A DNA stretch of 64,000 nucleotides from positions 196,203 to 260,202 of the forward strand of contig JAFXKT010000002.1 in assembly GCA_017531585.1 (NCBI GenBank). The letters are read 5' to 3'. Source of the stretch: Candidatus Saccharimonadota bacterium. GTDB taxonomy: Bacteria > Patescibacteriota > Saccharimonadia > Saccharimonadales > Saccharimonadaceae. The notes under the pieces are model-generated. The model worked only from the letters and a program-made list of their open reading frames with translations, searched no databases and was not told where the DNA came from. A program made the translations under genes and the position numbers. This document shows positions 31,775 through 40,116 of the stretch, one piece after another (the stretch's first letter is position 1; every line of letters begins with the position of its first letter).

Positions 31775-33868
31775 ATGGCTACAAAAGAAGAAGACCTATC
31801 TATGTATAGGAACATTGGTATTATCGCGCACATCGATGCTGGTAAAACCACTACTTCCGAGGCGATTCTTTATCGTACCGGTCTTAAGCACAAAATCGAT
31901 CTCGTCAAAGGCGATACCGGTGGTGCTACAACCGACTGGATGGAGCAGGAAAAGGAGCGCGGTATTACAATTACTTCCGCAGCTGTCACTGCCCACTGGA
32001 AGGGTCACAAAATTAACATTATCGATACCCCAGGACACATCGACTTTACCGCTGAGGTCGAACGCTCTCTACGCGTTCTCGACGGTGCAGTCGTAGTCTT
32101 CGATGGCAAGATGGGTGTTGAAGCTCAGTCTGAAACCGTTTGGCGCCAGGCAGACAAATATGGCGTTCCACGCATCTGCTTTGTCAACAAAATCAACCAG
32201 ATCGGTGGTGATTTCTATAAATCCCTCGAATCTATCCGCAAGCGCCTAAGCAAGAACGCTTTCGCAATCCACCTACCAATCGGCTTCGAAAAGGATATCT
32301 GCGGTGTTGTCGACCTTCTAGATATGAAGGCTTACACCTACAAGGAATATGCCGACCACGAGCTTACTGTTGGCGAAATCCCAGCAGACATGGTAGACAA
32401 GGCAAAGCAGTATCGTTCTATGCTTGTCGAGGAAGCTGTTCAGGCTGACGAAGAACTCATGAATAAGTTCTTTGAAGAAGGCGAAGAAGCTATCTCTGTC
32501 GATGAACTTAAGCGTGCTTTGCGTAAGCGCGTTATCGATGGTCAGTTCTACCTAGTTACTGGCGGTGATGGCCGTGGCGTTATCGTTGAGAAGGTCCTTG
32601 ACCTTGTTGCCGACTTCTTGCCAGCTCCAACAGACATCCCAGCAATTCTTGGCAAGAACCCTAAGACTGGCGAAGATATCGTACGCCATAGCGACACCAA
32701 AGAGCCTCTAACCGCTCTAGCATTCAAGATTGCAACCGACCCATTCGTAGGTAAGCTAATCTTCGTTCGTGTTTACTCTGGTAAGCTTGCTGCTGGTAGC
32801 TACATTCTTAACGCTACAACCGGCAACAAGGAACGCGTTGGTCGTCTAGTTCGTATGTTCGCAGACAAGCGCGAAGATATTCAGGAAATCGGCGCAGGTG
32901 ATATTGCAGCTGTCGTAGGTCTAAAAGACACTACAACTGGTACAACACTTTGCGACCCAGCACACCCAATTCACCTAGAATCTATCGAGTTCCCAGATCC
33001 ACCAGTATCCATCGCCGTAGAGCCAAAATCTAAGGCAGATCAGGAAAAGATGGGCATCGGTCTTGGTAAACTAGCAGAAGAAGACCCAACCTTCAAGGTT
33101 CACACCGACGAAGAAACTGGCCAGACAATCATTTCTGGTATGGGCGAGCTTCACCTAGATATTATTATCGACCGCCTAAAGCGCGAATTTAACGTCGAAT
33201 GTAATACTGGCGAGCCACAGGTCGCTTACCGCGAAACTATTCGTGGCACAGCTGAAGGTCACGGCTTCCACAAGAAGCAGTCTGGTGGTCGCGGTCAGTA
33301 CGGTGACGTTTGGGTTAAGTTTGAGCCAAACGAGCCAGGTAAAGGCTTCGAATTCATCGATCAGATTAAAGGCGGTGTCGTTCCTCAGGAATACCGCAAG
33401 CCAACCATGGAAGGTATCGAAGAAACCCTCAACGGCGGTGTTATTGCTGGTTATCCAGTACTCGACGTTAAGGCAACCCTATATGATGGTAGCTACCACG
33501 ATGTCGACTCTAGCGAACTAGCTTTCCACCTTGCAGGTGTCCTAGCTACTCGCGAAGGTATCAAGAAAGCAAATCCAGTTCTTCTTGAGCCAGTCATGAA
33601 GATCGAAATCACAACTCCAGAAGATTTCATGGGCGACGTTATCGGCGACTTGAACTCTCGCCGTGGCCGCATCGATGAAATGGAAGATCGCGAAAACGGT
33701 ATCAAGATCATCAAGGGCTTCGTCCCACTAGCAAACATGTTTGGTTACACTTCCGACCTACGTGGTATGTCCCAGGGTCGCGCAGCTTCTACAATGGAGC
33801 TACACGGCTACGAAGAGGTTCCACCGAACATCGCTAACGAAATTATCGAAAAGCGCAATTCGAAATAA
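31775..33868 (+). CDS. fusA: Elongation factor G with altered guanine-recognition motifs
   Basis: 697 residues, full-length five-domain EF-G: G1 AHIDAGKTT, G2 RGITITSAA, G3 DTPGHIDF, and domain IV with GSYHDVDSSELAF. EF-G translocates tRNA-mRNA on the ribosome. Two expected motifs differ: G4 is NKIN (FVNKINQIGGDF) where NKMD is usual, so the Asp that reads guanine is Asn; and where G5 (SA-F/L) is expected the sequence is YLVTGGDGRG. EF-Tu in the same window keeps NKMD and SAL. It is transcribed alone, with a strong terminator, between inserted surface genes. Confidence 0.95.
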   Translation: MATKEEDLSMYRNIGIIAHIDAGKTTTSEAILYRTGLKHKIDLVKGDTGGATTDWMEQEKERGITITSAAVTAHWKGHKINIIDTPGHIDFTAEVERSLRVLDGAVVVFDGKMGVEAQSETVWRQADKYGVPRICFVNKINQIGGDFYKSLESIRKRLSKNAFAIHLPIGFEKDICGVVDLLDMKAYTYKEYADHELTVGEIPADMVDKAKQYRSMLVEEAVQADEELMNKFFEEGEEAISVDELKRALRKRVIDGQFYLVTGGDGRGVIVEKVLDLVADFLPAPTDIPAILGKNPKTGEDIVRHSDTKEPLTALAFKIATDPFVGKLIFVRVYSGKLAAGSYILNATTGNKERVGRLVRMFADKREDIQEIGAGDIAAVVGLKDTTTGTTLCDPAHPIHLESIEFPDPPVSIAVEPKSKADQEKMGIGLGKLAEEDPTFKVHTDEETGQTIISGMGELHLDIIIDRLKREFNVECNTGEPQVAYRETIRGTAEGHGFHKKQSGGRGQYGDVWVKFEPNEPGKGFEFIDQIKGGVVPQEYRKPTMEGIEETLNGGVIAGYPVLDVKATLYDGSYHDVDSSELAFHLAGVLATREGIKKANPVLLEPVMKIEITTPEDFMGDVIGDLNSRRGRIDEMEDRENGIKIIKGFVPLANMFGYTSDLRGMSQGRAASTMELHGYEEVPPNIANEIIEKRNSK

Positions 33869-33869
33869 G

Positions 33870-33901
33870 AAAAATGGGAAGCAGAAATGCTTCCCATTTT
33901 T
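33870..33901 (+). terminator. Terminator of fusA
   Basis: AAAAATGGGAAGC / GCTTCCCATTTTT, a near-perfect 13-base stem. Confidence 0.93.
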
Positions 33902-33963
33902 CGGTGAGAATAAGCTTTTATCGAAGATAGAAGAGAAATTCTAAATAGTTTCCAAAATGCATT

Positions 33964-33990
33964 AATCCGCTCTAAACAGGGCGGATTTTT
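33964..33990 (+). terminator. Second terminator downstream of fusA
   Basis: AATCCGC / GCGGATT stem followed by TTT. It lies just before the TTGACC minus-35 of the next gene. The 60 bases between the two terminators hold no clear feature. Confidence 0.7.
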
Positions 33991-33997
33991 GCTTTTG

Positions 33998-34026
33998 TTG
34001 ACCAAAACGCCATAAAATGGCATAAT
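33998..34026 (+). promoter_or_regulatory. Promoter of the 34149 gene
   Basis: TTGACC (33998-34003), 17-base spacer, CATAAT (34021-34026). Confidence 0.7.
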
Positions 34027-34034
34027 ACATACAA

Positions 34035-34098
34035 TCTGCAAACGCGGATATAGAACGCCTTTGCAGAATAAATGATGCTGCTCAATATTCGCAGCATC
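34035..34098 (+). promoter_or_regulatory. Two-hairpin leader of the 34149 gene
   Basis: TCTGCAAA / TTTGCAGA (34035-34042, 34060-34067) and GATGCTGC / GCAGCATC (34074-34081, 34091-34098) are perfect 8-bp stems in a leader of about 115 bases. Confidence 0.5.
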
Positions 34099-34148
34099 TA
34101 GAACATTTTATCTACGTACATTAAAAGAAAGGTGGTGTCTGTTTACTT

Positions 34149-34991
34149 ATGGAAGTAAGCACACAAACAAGGATTCAGAAAAAGAGAGCCAAAATGGCAG
34201 CCAAAAAGCTCGCCAAAGAAACCGGCATTCCGCTTCCAAAAGCTTCTAAGATTCCGAAAACCAAGAAGAAGACTACGCTAGTGCCGAAACCCAAAACAGA
34301 GCTCAAGCCTGCCCCGAACAGCCCCAGCAAAATCAATAATCATGCAGAGCTATACAGACTCATGCAAGAAGAGAAAAACTCTATCCTGGGCCCAAACGAC
34401 ATCGATTATGTCGAAAAGCCCGCACACGAGCTCGAGTTTTTCGTATCAAGCAACCCAAAATACTACGGCCTCGAACTCGATTTTCCAGACGAAACGGTAG
34501 CATTTCTAGACCCCAAAAAGCACTGCAGCGAGCTCCACAAGATGCTAACCGACATTAGCTACAGAATAGTTCTTGCAAAGCTTAGCCGTGATGGACGCGA
34601 TTCACTCCGAGCATTCATCTTTGAGGCGGACAAAAATCCAATGTTTCGCTATTACAACCAAGATGAACTGCCAAATATTATGGAGTATCGTAGCGTACGA
34701 AGCAGCGATGTCACTCTAATACTAGACATTATCCCTACAGCGAACAATACCGCTAAGCTCTATCTGACTAATATAGACGGAATTCGCATTAGCGCAGGCT
34801 CATACGAATTCGACGAATCCATGATAAACCTCGACCTTTCAGAGTTTTCTTTTAGACTCGCAAAAGACATAGAATACACCATGCGATGCGCTCTTAAAAA
34901 CGCAGCCGAAGAAAAACTCTACAAACTATCTCTCGAATACTTTGAAGGAGACATTATTGCAATGTTCTTGCCAACAAGAATCGCTAGATAG
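34149..34991 (+). CDS. Hypothetical protein with basic N-terminus
   Basis: 280 residues. The first 65 residues are strongly basic with many Lys and Pro (KKRAKMAAKKLAKETG, KIPKTKKKTTLVPKPK), resembling a nucleic-acid-binding or disordered tail; the rest is a soluble domain without clear motif. No membrane segment. AAAGGTGGTG serves as Shine-Dalgarno. First of five unknown genes between fusA and tuf, each with its own promoter and terminator. Confidence 0.6.
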   Translation: MEVSTQTRIQKKRAKMAAKKLAKETGIPLPKASKIPKTKKKTTLVPKPKTELKPAPNSPSKINNHAELYRLMQEEKNSILGPNDIDYVEKPAHELEFFVSSNPKYYGLELDFPDETVAFLDPKKHCSELHKMLTDISYRIVLAKLSRDGRDSLRAFIFEADKNPMFRYYNQDELPNIMEYRSVRSSDVTLILDIIPTANNTAKLYLTNIDGIRISAGSYEFDESMINLDLSEFSFRLAKDIEYTMRCALKNAAEEKLYKLSLEYFEGDIIAMFLPTRIAR

Positions 34992-34999
34992 AAAAATAC

Positions 35000-35029
35000 A
35001 CTCCAGCCCTTCGGGACTGGAGTTTTTTT
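35000..35029 (+). terminator. Terminator of the 34149 gene
   Basis: ACTCCAGcCC ttc GGgaCTGGAGT followed by seven T's. Confidence 0.9.
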
Positions 35030-35031
35030 GG

Positions 35032-35060
35032 TTGACAGCAAAAGAGATATATTTTATGAT
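35032..35060 (+). promoter_or_regulatory. Promoter of the 35105 gene
   Basis: TTGACA (35032-35037), 17-base spacer, TATGAT (35055-35060), starting three bases after the preceding terminator. Confidence 0.75.
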
Positions 35061-35104
35061 TGCATCATCGTCATCAAGTCAAAAAATTTTAAGGAGGTGA
35101 TAAC

Positions 35105-35881
35105 ATGATGACGTTAATTGTACTTTTTATGTTCGCATACATGATAATCTTCTATCAAACAAGATTATCCCCAACCAACAAGTTCGAAGTGGCATCAAAT
35201 GGCTTTCGTTCGCTTATAAGCAAAGCCACGTTAATAATGCCGAAGCCCAACATTTTCTACTCCATAGATTATGGCGGATCTAACTCAAGTGGCACCTATG
35301 GCGGAGCAAACGCGCACTGCCACAGCGGCTCAAGCGGTCAATTCAATGGCCCTGATAGCTCGTGTCCGTACTGCAACCCTGGACAGTACACATCGTCATA
35401 CTATGGCTCGCACGGGGTAAATCCAACTGGTCCATTCTCTGGCCCAAATGCACACTCTCATACCACAGTAAAAGGCACATACAGTGGACCCCGGCAAGGA
35501 TGCCCGGATTGTTATACTGGCAACAAAAGTAGCACTTCGGGACCGTATTTCGGCTCTAGTTTTAAGCCCTTCTACGACACGTATCCATATACATCGCAAA
35601 TAGATTGGGGATATATCCCTGAGGGGCCCAAACCGCCGAAAGCCAAAAAGCCAAAGCATATAGACCTAAGAAGATTCCGCAAAAACAGACCAATGTATCG
35701 CAAACTCAAAATGAAGCAACAACAAGAATGGGACGCGTACCATAGGTATCGCGAATGGAAAAGCATACATCGATTCAATACTATACTTAAAATCGAGGAA
35801 GTAGTTTTAGAGAATTTCTTATGGTTTTTAATTCCTACCCTCATAGTCATATGTATTATCGGCGCACTAATTACCACCTAG
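35105..35881 (+). CDS. Membrane protein with two HxH...CPxC repeats
   Basis: 258 residues. A hydrophobic N-end (about 3-17) and a C-terminal membrane segment (about 235-256) enclose a Gly/Ser/Asn/Tyr-rich region with two repeats: H71-C-H73 with C87-P-Y-C90, and H117-S-H119 with C133-P-D-C136. In both the spacing from the first His to the first Cys is 16, each His pair is preceded by G-x-N-A and each CPxC by FNGP or YSGP. A third partial unit (GPYFGSS) follows. Two His and two Cys per repeat suggest a zinc site. A basic, Arg/Lys/Trp-rich stretch (175-225) precedes the last TM. AAGGAGGTGATAAC supports the start; no family recognised. Confidence 0.65.
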   Translation: MMTLIVLFMFAYMIIFYQTRLSPTNKFEVASNGFRSLISKATLIMPKPNIFYSIDYGGSNSSGTYGGANAHCHSGSSGQFNGPDSSCPYCNPGQYTSSYYGSHGVNPTGPFSGPNAHSHTTVKGTYSGPRQGCPDCYTGNKSSTSGPYFGSSFKPFYDTYPYTSQIDWGYIPEGPKPPKAKKPKHIDLRRFRKNRPMYRKLKMKQQQEWDAYHRYREWKSIHRFNTILKIEEVVLENFLWFLIPTLIVICIIGALITT

Positions 35882-35889
35882 TACTTTTA

Positions 35890-35915
35890 CCCCCGCTAAT
35901 CAGCGGGGGATTTTT
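35890..35915 (+). terminator. Terminator of the 35105 gene
   Basis: CCCCCGCT aatc AGCGGGGG followed by ATTTTT. A second perfect hairpin, CCACCAGC tag GCTGGTGG (35927-35945), follows without a proper T-tract. Confidence 0.9.
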
Positions 35916-36037
35916 CTCGCGTAAAACCACCAGCTAGGCTGGTGGATGTTTGTTTGCAATGCCAACATCAAAATAGTAGAATACTAAAATAGCTCAAAAA
36001 TTTTGGGCTCGATTTTTATTAGAAGGAGTGAGGAATC

Positions 36038-37096
36038 TTGAGAAAGATTAGATTTGGCTTCGACGAGCAAAGACACTACAACTTCGAGTACAAAGGAAGC
36101 GATTACGAAGTGTCTCTTGTATCTATCGATAATGCGCCAATCTTTCAGGGAATCAATATCCCTGCAAATAATTTCATTCGCATCCGCAAAGAAGAGAATA
36201 GCGGCTTAGTCCAGACGGAATACTATATCCTCAGACACTACGGCAAAACCGAACCTAGCTACTTTTGCCTCGGGTCTGGAGATTACATTATGTTTCAGAC
36301 CTACCGCGATGACTACGACTCTGCCTTTGGCGTTCTTTATGCAAAAATCCCCAAGGACATAAACGATTATGCCCTCAGAGTATCGCAAGAGATGTCGCTC
36401 GGAGGAGTCGTCACTAACTTTGGCATTCGATCCGTAAACGACCTTACAAATCGCGGCAAAATCAACTGCCGAAGACTATTTAAGCTCAAAAACGACGAGT
36501 TTGTGCTTGACTTAAAGGACAAAAAGCATCAAATCTACTACGAGTTTTTCAAACAGACAATCTATAACTTCATTGACCTTACAAGGTATTGTTATGCTCG
36601 GCCAAAGATTGCCGACGAGCGCATCATACCATGCAAGACCGAAAGATGCGCAATAAAAGAAGACCGTACCAAAATGCAGCCCGCAAACAAGTACTATAAA
36701 GCAAGCTTCGTAAACGAGTTCAAGGCAGACAATCCTCAGTTTATCGAGGAAGCGTTTTCCGCAAAAGAACACGATTATACTATCGTAACAATAGGAAGTA
36801 GAATCCTCGGCGACCTCGAAGATAGTCAGCTTGATTGCTACATTTTCAATGGAAACAGGAATAGGGTACACAAAATCGCCTACCACGATAGCATCCAGTT
36901 TATACATCTGATGGACTATAGCTATCATATCCGCTTCCAGGCAAATATTTTAGGCAAAACGCCAAAGGTAGTAGTTTTTAAAGACAGCAGAGAGATTTAC
37001 GAAGCAGAGCTCGGAGACAAGAATCTCGAGACCGAAATCAAGGAGCTAGGCGAAGACAAAAGGAAAGAAATAATCGCTGCTCTCAAAATCACTTAA
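36038..37096 (+). CDS. Unknown protein, paralog A of a tandem pair
   Basis: 352 residues, soluble, no recognised domain. It shares blocks in the same order with the 37633 product: NFIRIRKE, HYGKTEPSYFCLGSGDYI, FGIRSVNDL, HQIYYEFFKQ, TIGSRILGDLEDSQLDCYIF, HKIAYHDSIQFIHLMDYSYHIRF. It starts at TTG 36038, nine bases after AAGGAG. The leader holds GGGCTCGATTTTTATT shortly before the Shine-Dalgarno; the paralog has a matching GAGCTCGATTTTTACT. No signal peptide. Confidence 0.65.
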   Translation: MRKIRFGFDEQRHYNFEYKGSDYEVSLVSIDNAPIFQGINIPANNFIRIRKEENSGLVQTEYYILRHYGKTEPSYFCLGSGDYIMFQTYRDDYDSAFGVLYAKIPKDINDYALRVSQEMSLGGVVTNFGIRSVNDLTNRGKINCRRLFKLKNDEFVLDLKDKKHQIYYEFFKQTIYNFIDLTRYCYARPKIADERIIPCKTERCAIKEDRTKMQPANKYYKASFVNEFKADNPQFIEEAFSAKEHDYTIVTIGSRILGDLEDSQLDCYIFNGNRNRVHKIAYHDSIQFIHLMDYSYHIRFQANILGKTPKVVVFKDSREIYEAELGDKNLETEIKELGEDKRKEIIAALKIT

Positions 37097-37108
37097 CTTC
37101 TATTCACG

Positions 37109-37132
37109 CCGCTCCAACAGGGGCGGATTTTT
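37109..37132 (+). terminator. Terminator of paralog A
   Basis: CCGCTCC aaca GGGGCGG (one wobble pair) followed by ATTTTT. Confidence 0.85.
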
Positions 37133-37204
37133 ATATAAATCGATATAGGAGTATAATACAAGCATTCCTTTTTCAAAAAGAAGCTTATGAAAGGAGTGAT
37201 TTCA

Positions 37205-37510
37205 ATGAAAAAGGTATTGCACTTTATCTTCGATTTTTTAAAGCTTTACGTCCTTATGGCGCTGATTCTTGCCTTGGTAATTTTCATCGCAAAAGGCACC
37301 CAGTTCCTCGGAGCCGATAACTCGGCTCAAGTTATCATCAAAGCCATTACGACAGCAGAATTATTCTTTGCGCCATTCGGCATCGCGTTCACACTCGCAA
37401 TAACAATCGCCGATCGCGAAAAACAGAAAAACGACAAAGAATACGCCAAGAAAAGTTTCATACGCAGATGCTTCCAGTTTGAAGATGACGATGATGATGG
37501 ACTAAGCTAA
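37205..37510 (+). CDS. Small two-TM membrane protein
   Basis: 101 residues with hydrophobic segments about 10-30 and 50-70 and an acidic tail (FEDDDDDGLS). AAAGGAGTGA precedes ATG 37205; an ATG 18 bases earlier lies upstream of the Shine-Dalgarno and is rejected. It sits between the two large paralogs and may be a membrane partner for them. No family recognised. Confidence 0.6.
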   Translation: MKKVLHFIFDFLKLYVLMALILALVIFIAKGTQFLGADNSAQVIIKAITTAELFFAPFGIAFTLAITIADREKQKNDKEYAKKSFIRRCFQFEDDDDDGLS

Positions 37511-37519
37511 AATACTCAT

Positions 37520-37544
37520 GCGCCCTTAACTGGGGCGCTTTTTT
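37520..37544 (+). terminator. Terminator of the small membrane-protein gene
   Basis: GCGCCC ttaactg GGGCGC followed by six T's. Confidence 0.9.
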
Positions 37545-37632
37545 ATTTGCAAAACTGCATTTATTATTTTAAAATATCTTGCATAGCTCACCCCAGTGAG
37601 CTCGATTTTTACTACCAAGGAGAGTGATAAAA

Positions 37633-38688
37633 GTGAAAAAGCTCAAGATGTGGCTTAAACTAGGCCAGACAACAAGCTTTATCCACAACGGCAATACTTA
37701 CGATATTGACGTTCTGCCCCATGACGGAGTACCGGTCCTCAAAGGCTGGAATCTCCCCGCCGAATACATTATTCGCATCCGCAAAAAGACCAAGTATATG
37801 GGCCTCGAAACCGTCACAGATTACTTTGTATTCCATATGTACGGCAAGCGTGGCTCGGACTACTTCCAGATCGGCAAAGACGAATTCCTTCGTTTTAAGC
37901 GCTACTACGACAAGGAAGGCATAGTTCAGCTTACAATCTTTACCTCGAAAGTCGACGAAGCCAACGGTTATGCACTGTTCATTCAGAGACAGAAATTTGG
38001 TATCAAGGCAATTAATGACCATAAATACGAGGGCGCAGTCGATTGTGGCGAGCTATTCTACTTTGATGGCGAAAACTTCCAGCTGAAACTCGACAGCATT
38101 GCAAACCAGATCTACTTCGAATATTTCGAAAGAAACGTGGATGCAATCATCGAAATTAATACCAACGGCAGAGGTTCTGGAGATATTAGTTCAAAAGTAC
38201 TTCCGCACAAAATCACAGGCTGCACCGCAAACGCATTTGAAAAACGTTCAAGAAGCGAGCACAAGTTCTTCAATAACAATAACGTGTGCGAGTTTGTAGA
38301 TAACCCTAGCTTCGTTAAAAGCTTGCTCAAAGAATACGACGGCAAATATTACGCCATGACCATGGAGAGCAGGATTATCGGCGAACTCAAGCTCCGTCGC
38401 ATCGACAGCTACATCTTCAAGACAGATGAGTATATCGACAAAGTTCACCCGATTCGCTACCAGGAAGGCTTTCAGTTTATGCACTTTACTGACTATGCAT
38501 ACCATATTAGATACGAATCTGAGCCGATGAGCAACCACGCAACAGTCAAGGTTTTCGTTAATAGCGAGATTATCATGCAGACAGAAATCGAGTACGAAGC
38601 AAGCACAATCAATAAGCTCGAAAAACTTCCGCAGAAGGTTAAAAACGAGATTTCAGAAGCCATCAAAGCTCACGAATCCGCTAACTAA
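37633..38688 (+). CDS. Unknown protein, paralog B of a tandem pair
   Basis: 351 residues, soluble. Shared blocks with paralog A: EYIIRIRKK, MYGKRGSDYFQIGKDEF, FGIKAINDH, NQIYFEYFERN, MESRIIGELKLRRIDSYIF and VHPIRYQEGFQFMHFTDYAYHIRYE. The conserved FQFMHxxDYxYHIR block with two His, an Asp and an Arg is the best candidate for an active or binding site. GTG 37633 is chosen because it is nine bases from AAGGAG, the same spacing as in paralog A; GTG 37624 directly abuts the Shine-Dalgarno. Its leader has a perfect hairpin AGCTCAC ccca GTGAGCT. Confidence 0.65.
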   Translation: MKKLKMWLKLGQTTSFIHNGNTYDIDVLPHDGVPVLKGWNLPAEYIIRIRKKTKYMGLETVTDYFVFHMYGKRGSDYFQIGKDEFLRFKRYYDKEGIVQLTIFTSKVDEANGYALFIQRQKFGIKAINDHKYEGAVDCGELFYFDGENFQLKLDSIANQIYFEYFERNVDAIIEINTNGRGSGDISSKVLPHKITGCTANAFEKRSRSEHKFFNNNNVCEFVDNPSFVKSLLKEYDGKYYAMTMESRIIGELKLRRIDSYIFKTDEYIDKVHPIRYQEGFQFMHFTDYAYHIRYESEPMSNHATVKVFVNSEIIMQTEIEYEASTINKLEKLPQKVKNEISEAIKAHESAN

Positions 38689-38703
38689 AATCACTCAAAT
38701 TAA

Positions 38704-38729
38704 GCCCCGCAAACGCGGGGCCTTTTCTT
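38704..38729 (+). terminator. Terminator of paralog B
   Basis: GCCCCGC aaac GCGGGGC followed by CTTTTCTT. Confidence 0.85.
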
Positions 38730-38740
38730 GCAAATTTGGC

Positions 38741-38769
38741 TTTACATAACAGATAAAATCTTATAAAAT
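38741..38769 (+). promoter_or_regulatory. Promoter of tuf
   Basis: TTTACA (38741-38746), 17-base spacer, TAAAAT (38764-38769). The leader of about 70 bases has TTTGGGC / GCCCAAA (38785-38791, 38807-38813). Confidence 0.7.
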
Positions 38770-38844
38770 AAATCCATATATAGCTTTGGGCTGGTTTAAT
38801 ATTAGCGCCCAAAATTATTAAATAACAAAGGAGAAAAAACTAAT

Positions 38845-40026
38845 ATGGCAAATTTCGACCGTAGCAAGCCACATGTCAACGTCGGTACCATGGGTCACGT
38901 CGACCACGGTAAAACAACTTTGACTGCTGCTATTACTACTGTTCTCGCAAAGAAGCTTCCTTCCGAGATCAACAAGCAGGTCGCTTACGATCAGATCGAT
39001 AACGCTCCAGAAGAGAAAGCTCGTGGTATCACCATCGCAACTTCTCACCAGGAATACGAATCCGAGAAGCGTCACTATGCTCACGTGGACATGCCAGGCC
39101 ACGCTGACTACATTAAGAACATGATTACAGGTGCTGCACAGATCGATGGTGCTATCCTCGTAGTTGCTGCTAACGATGGTCCACTTCCACAGACTCGTGA
39201 GCACGTTCTCTTGGCACACCAGGTTAACGTTCCAAAGATCATTGTTTTCTTGAACAAGATGGATCTTGCTGATCCAGATCTAGTCGAGCTCGTCGAAGAA
39301 GACGTTCGTGACCTTCTTGAAAAGAACGGTTTCGATCGTAACTGCCCAATCATCAAGGGTTCCGCTCTTGGTGCTATCGAAGGCAAAGAAGCTGACGAAC
39401 AGGCTGTTATGGATCTCGTCAAGGCTATGGACGAATACTTCGAAGTTCCACAGCGCGATCTTGATAAGGACTTCCTAATGCCAATCGAAGACGTCTTCTC
39501 CATCAAGGGTCGTGGTACAGTCGCTACTGGTCGTATCGAACAGGGTGTTGTCCACCTAAACGATGAAGTTGAAATCGTTGGTCTTAAGGAAACTCAGAAG
39601 TCTGTCGTTACCGGTATCGAAGCCTTCCACAAGACTCTTGACGAAGGTGAAGCTGGTGATAACGCTGGTCTTCTTCTCCGCGGTATTGAACGCGATCAGA
39701 TCGAACGTGGTCAGGTTATCTGCAAGCCAGGTAGCATCACACCACACACCGAATTCGAAGGTCAGGTCTACATCCTTAAGAAGGAAGAAGGTGGCCGCCA
39801 TACACCATTCCAGAATGGTTACAAGCCACAGTTCTACTTCCGCACCACCGATGTTACTGGCGAAGTCGAACTTCCAAAGGACAAGGAAATCGTTATGCCT
39901 GGCGATACTGTTACCTTCAGTGTCAAGCTTAACGCTCCAATCGCTATGAACAACAATGACCGCTTCGCTATCCGCGAAGGTGGCCGCACAGTTGGTTCTG
40001 GTGTTGTCACAAAGATTGTTAAATAA
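38845..40026 (+). CDS. tuf: Elongation factor Tu
   Basis: 393 residues, three domains, strongly conserved: [33 protein letters not shown] (Cys usual at the second position), NKMD, GSAL, and a complete C-terminal barrel ending in [13 protein letters not shown]-Tu delivers aminoacyl-tRNA. Codon use is strongly biased, as expected for a highly expressed gene. It has its own promoter and terminator, separated from fusA by five inserted genes. Confidence 0.99.
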   Translation: MANFDRSKPHVNVGTMGHVDHGKTTLTAAITTVLAKKLPSEINKQVAYDQIDNAPEEKARGITIATSHQEYESEKRHYAHVDMPGHADYIKNMITGAAQIDGAILVVAANDGPLPQTREHVLLAHQVNVPKIIVFLNKMDLADPDLVELVEEDVRDLLEKNGFDRNCPIIKGSALGAIEGKEADEQAVMDLVKAMDEYFEVPQRDLDKDFLMPIEDVFSIKGRGTVATGRIEQGVVHLNDEVEIVGLKETQKSVVTGIEAFHKTLDEGEAGDNAGLLLRGIERDQIERGQVICKPGSITPHTEFEGQVYILKKEEGGRHTPFQNGYKPQFYFRTTDVTGEVELPKDKEIVMPGDTVTFSVKLNAPIAMNNNDRFAIREGGRTVGSGVVTKIVK

Positions 40027-40040
40027 TAATCTTTAGACTT

Positions 40041-40073
40041 AAATATCCCTCAAGAAATTGGGGGATATTTTTT
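40041..40073 (+). terminator. Terminator of tuf
   Basis: AAATATCCC ... GGGATATTT hairpin followed by TTTTT. The tail merges with TGTGCTAAAAT, the minus-10 of the next gene (40073-40083). Confidence 0.85.
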
Positions 40074-40116
40074 GTGCTAAAATATTATTAACATAAGCAG
40101 GAAGGAATTATTTTTA

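Noticed and set aside
35927..35945. CCACCAGC/GCTGGTGG hairpin as a separate terminator
   Set aside because: Perfect stem, but followed by ATGTTTG rather than a T-tract; the efficient terminator is the one just upstream.
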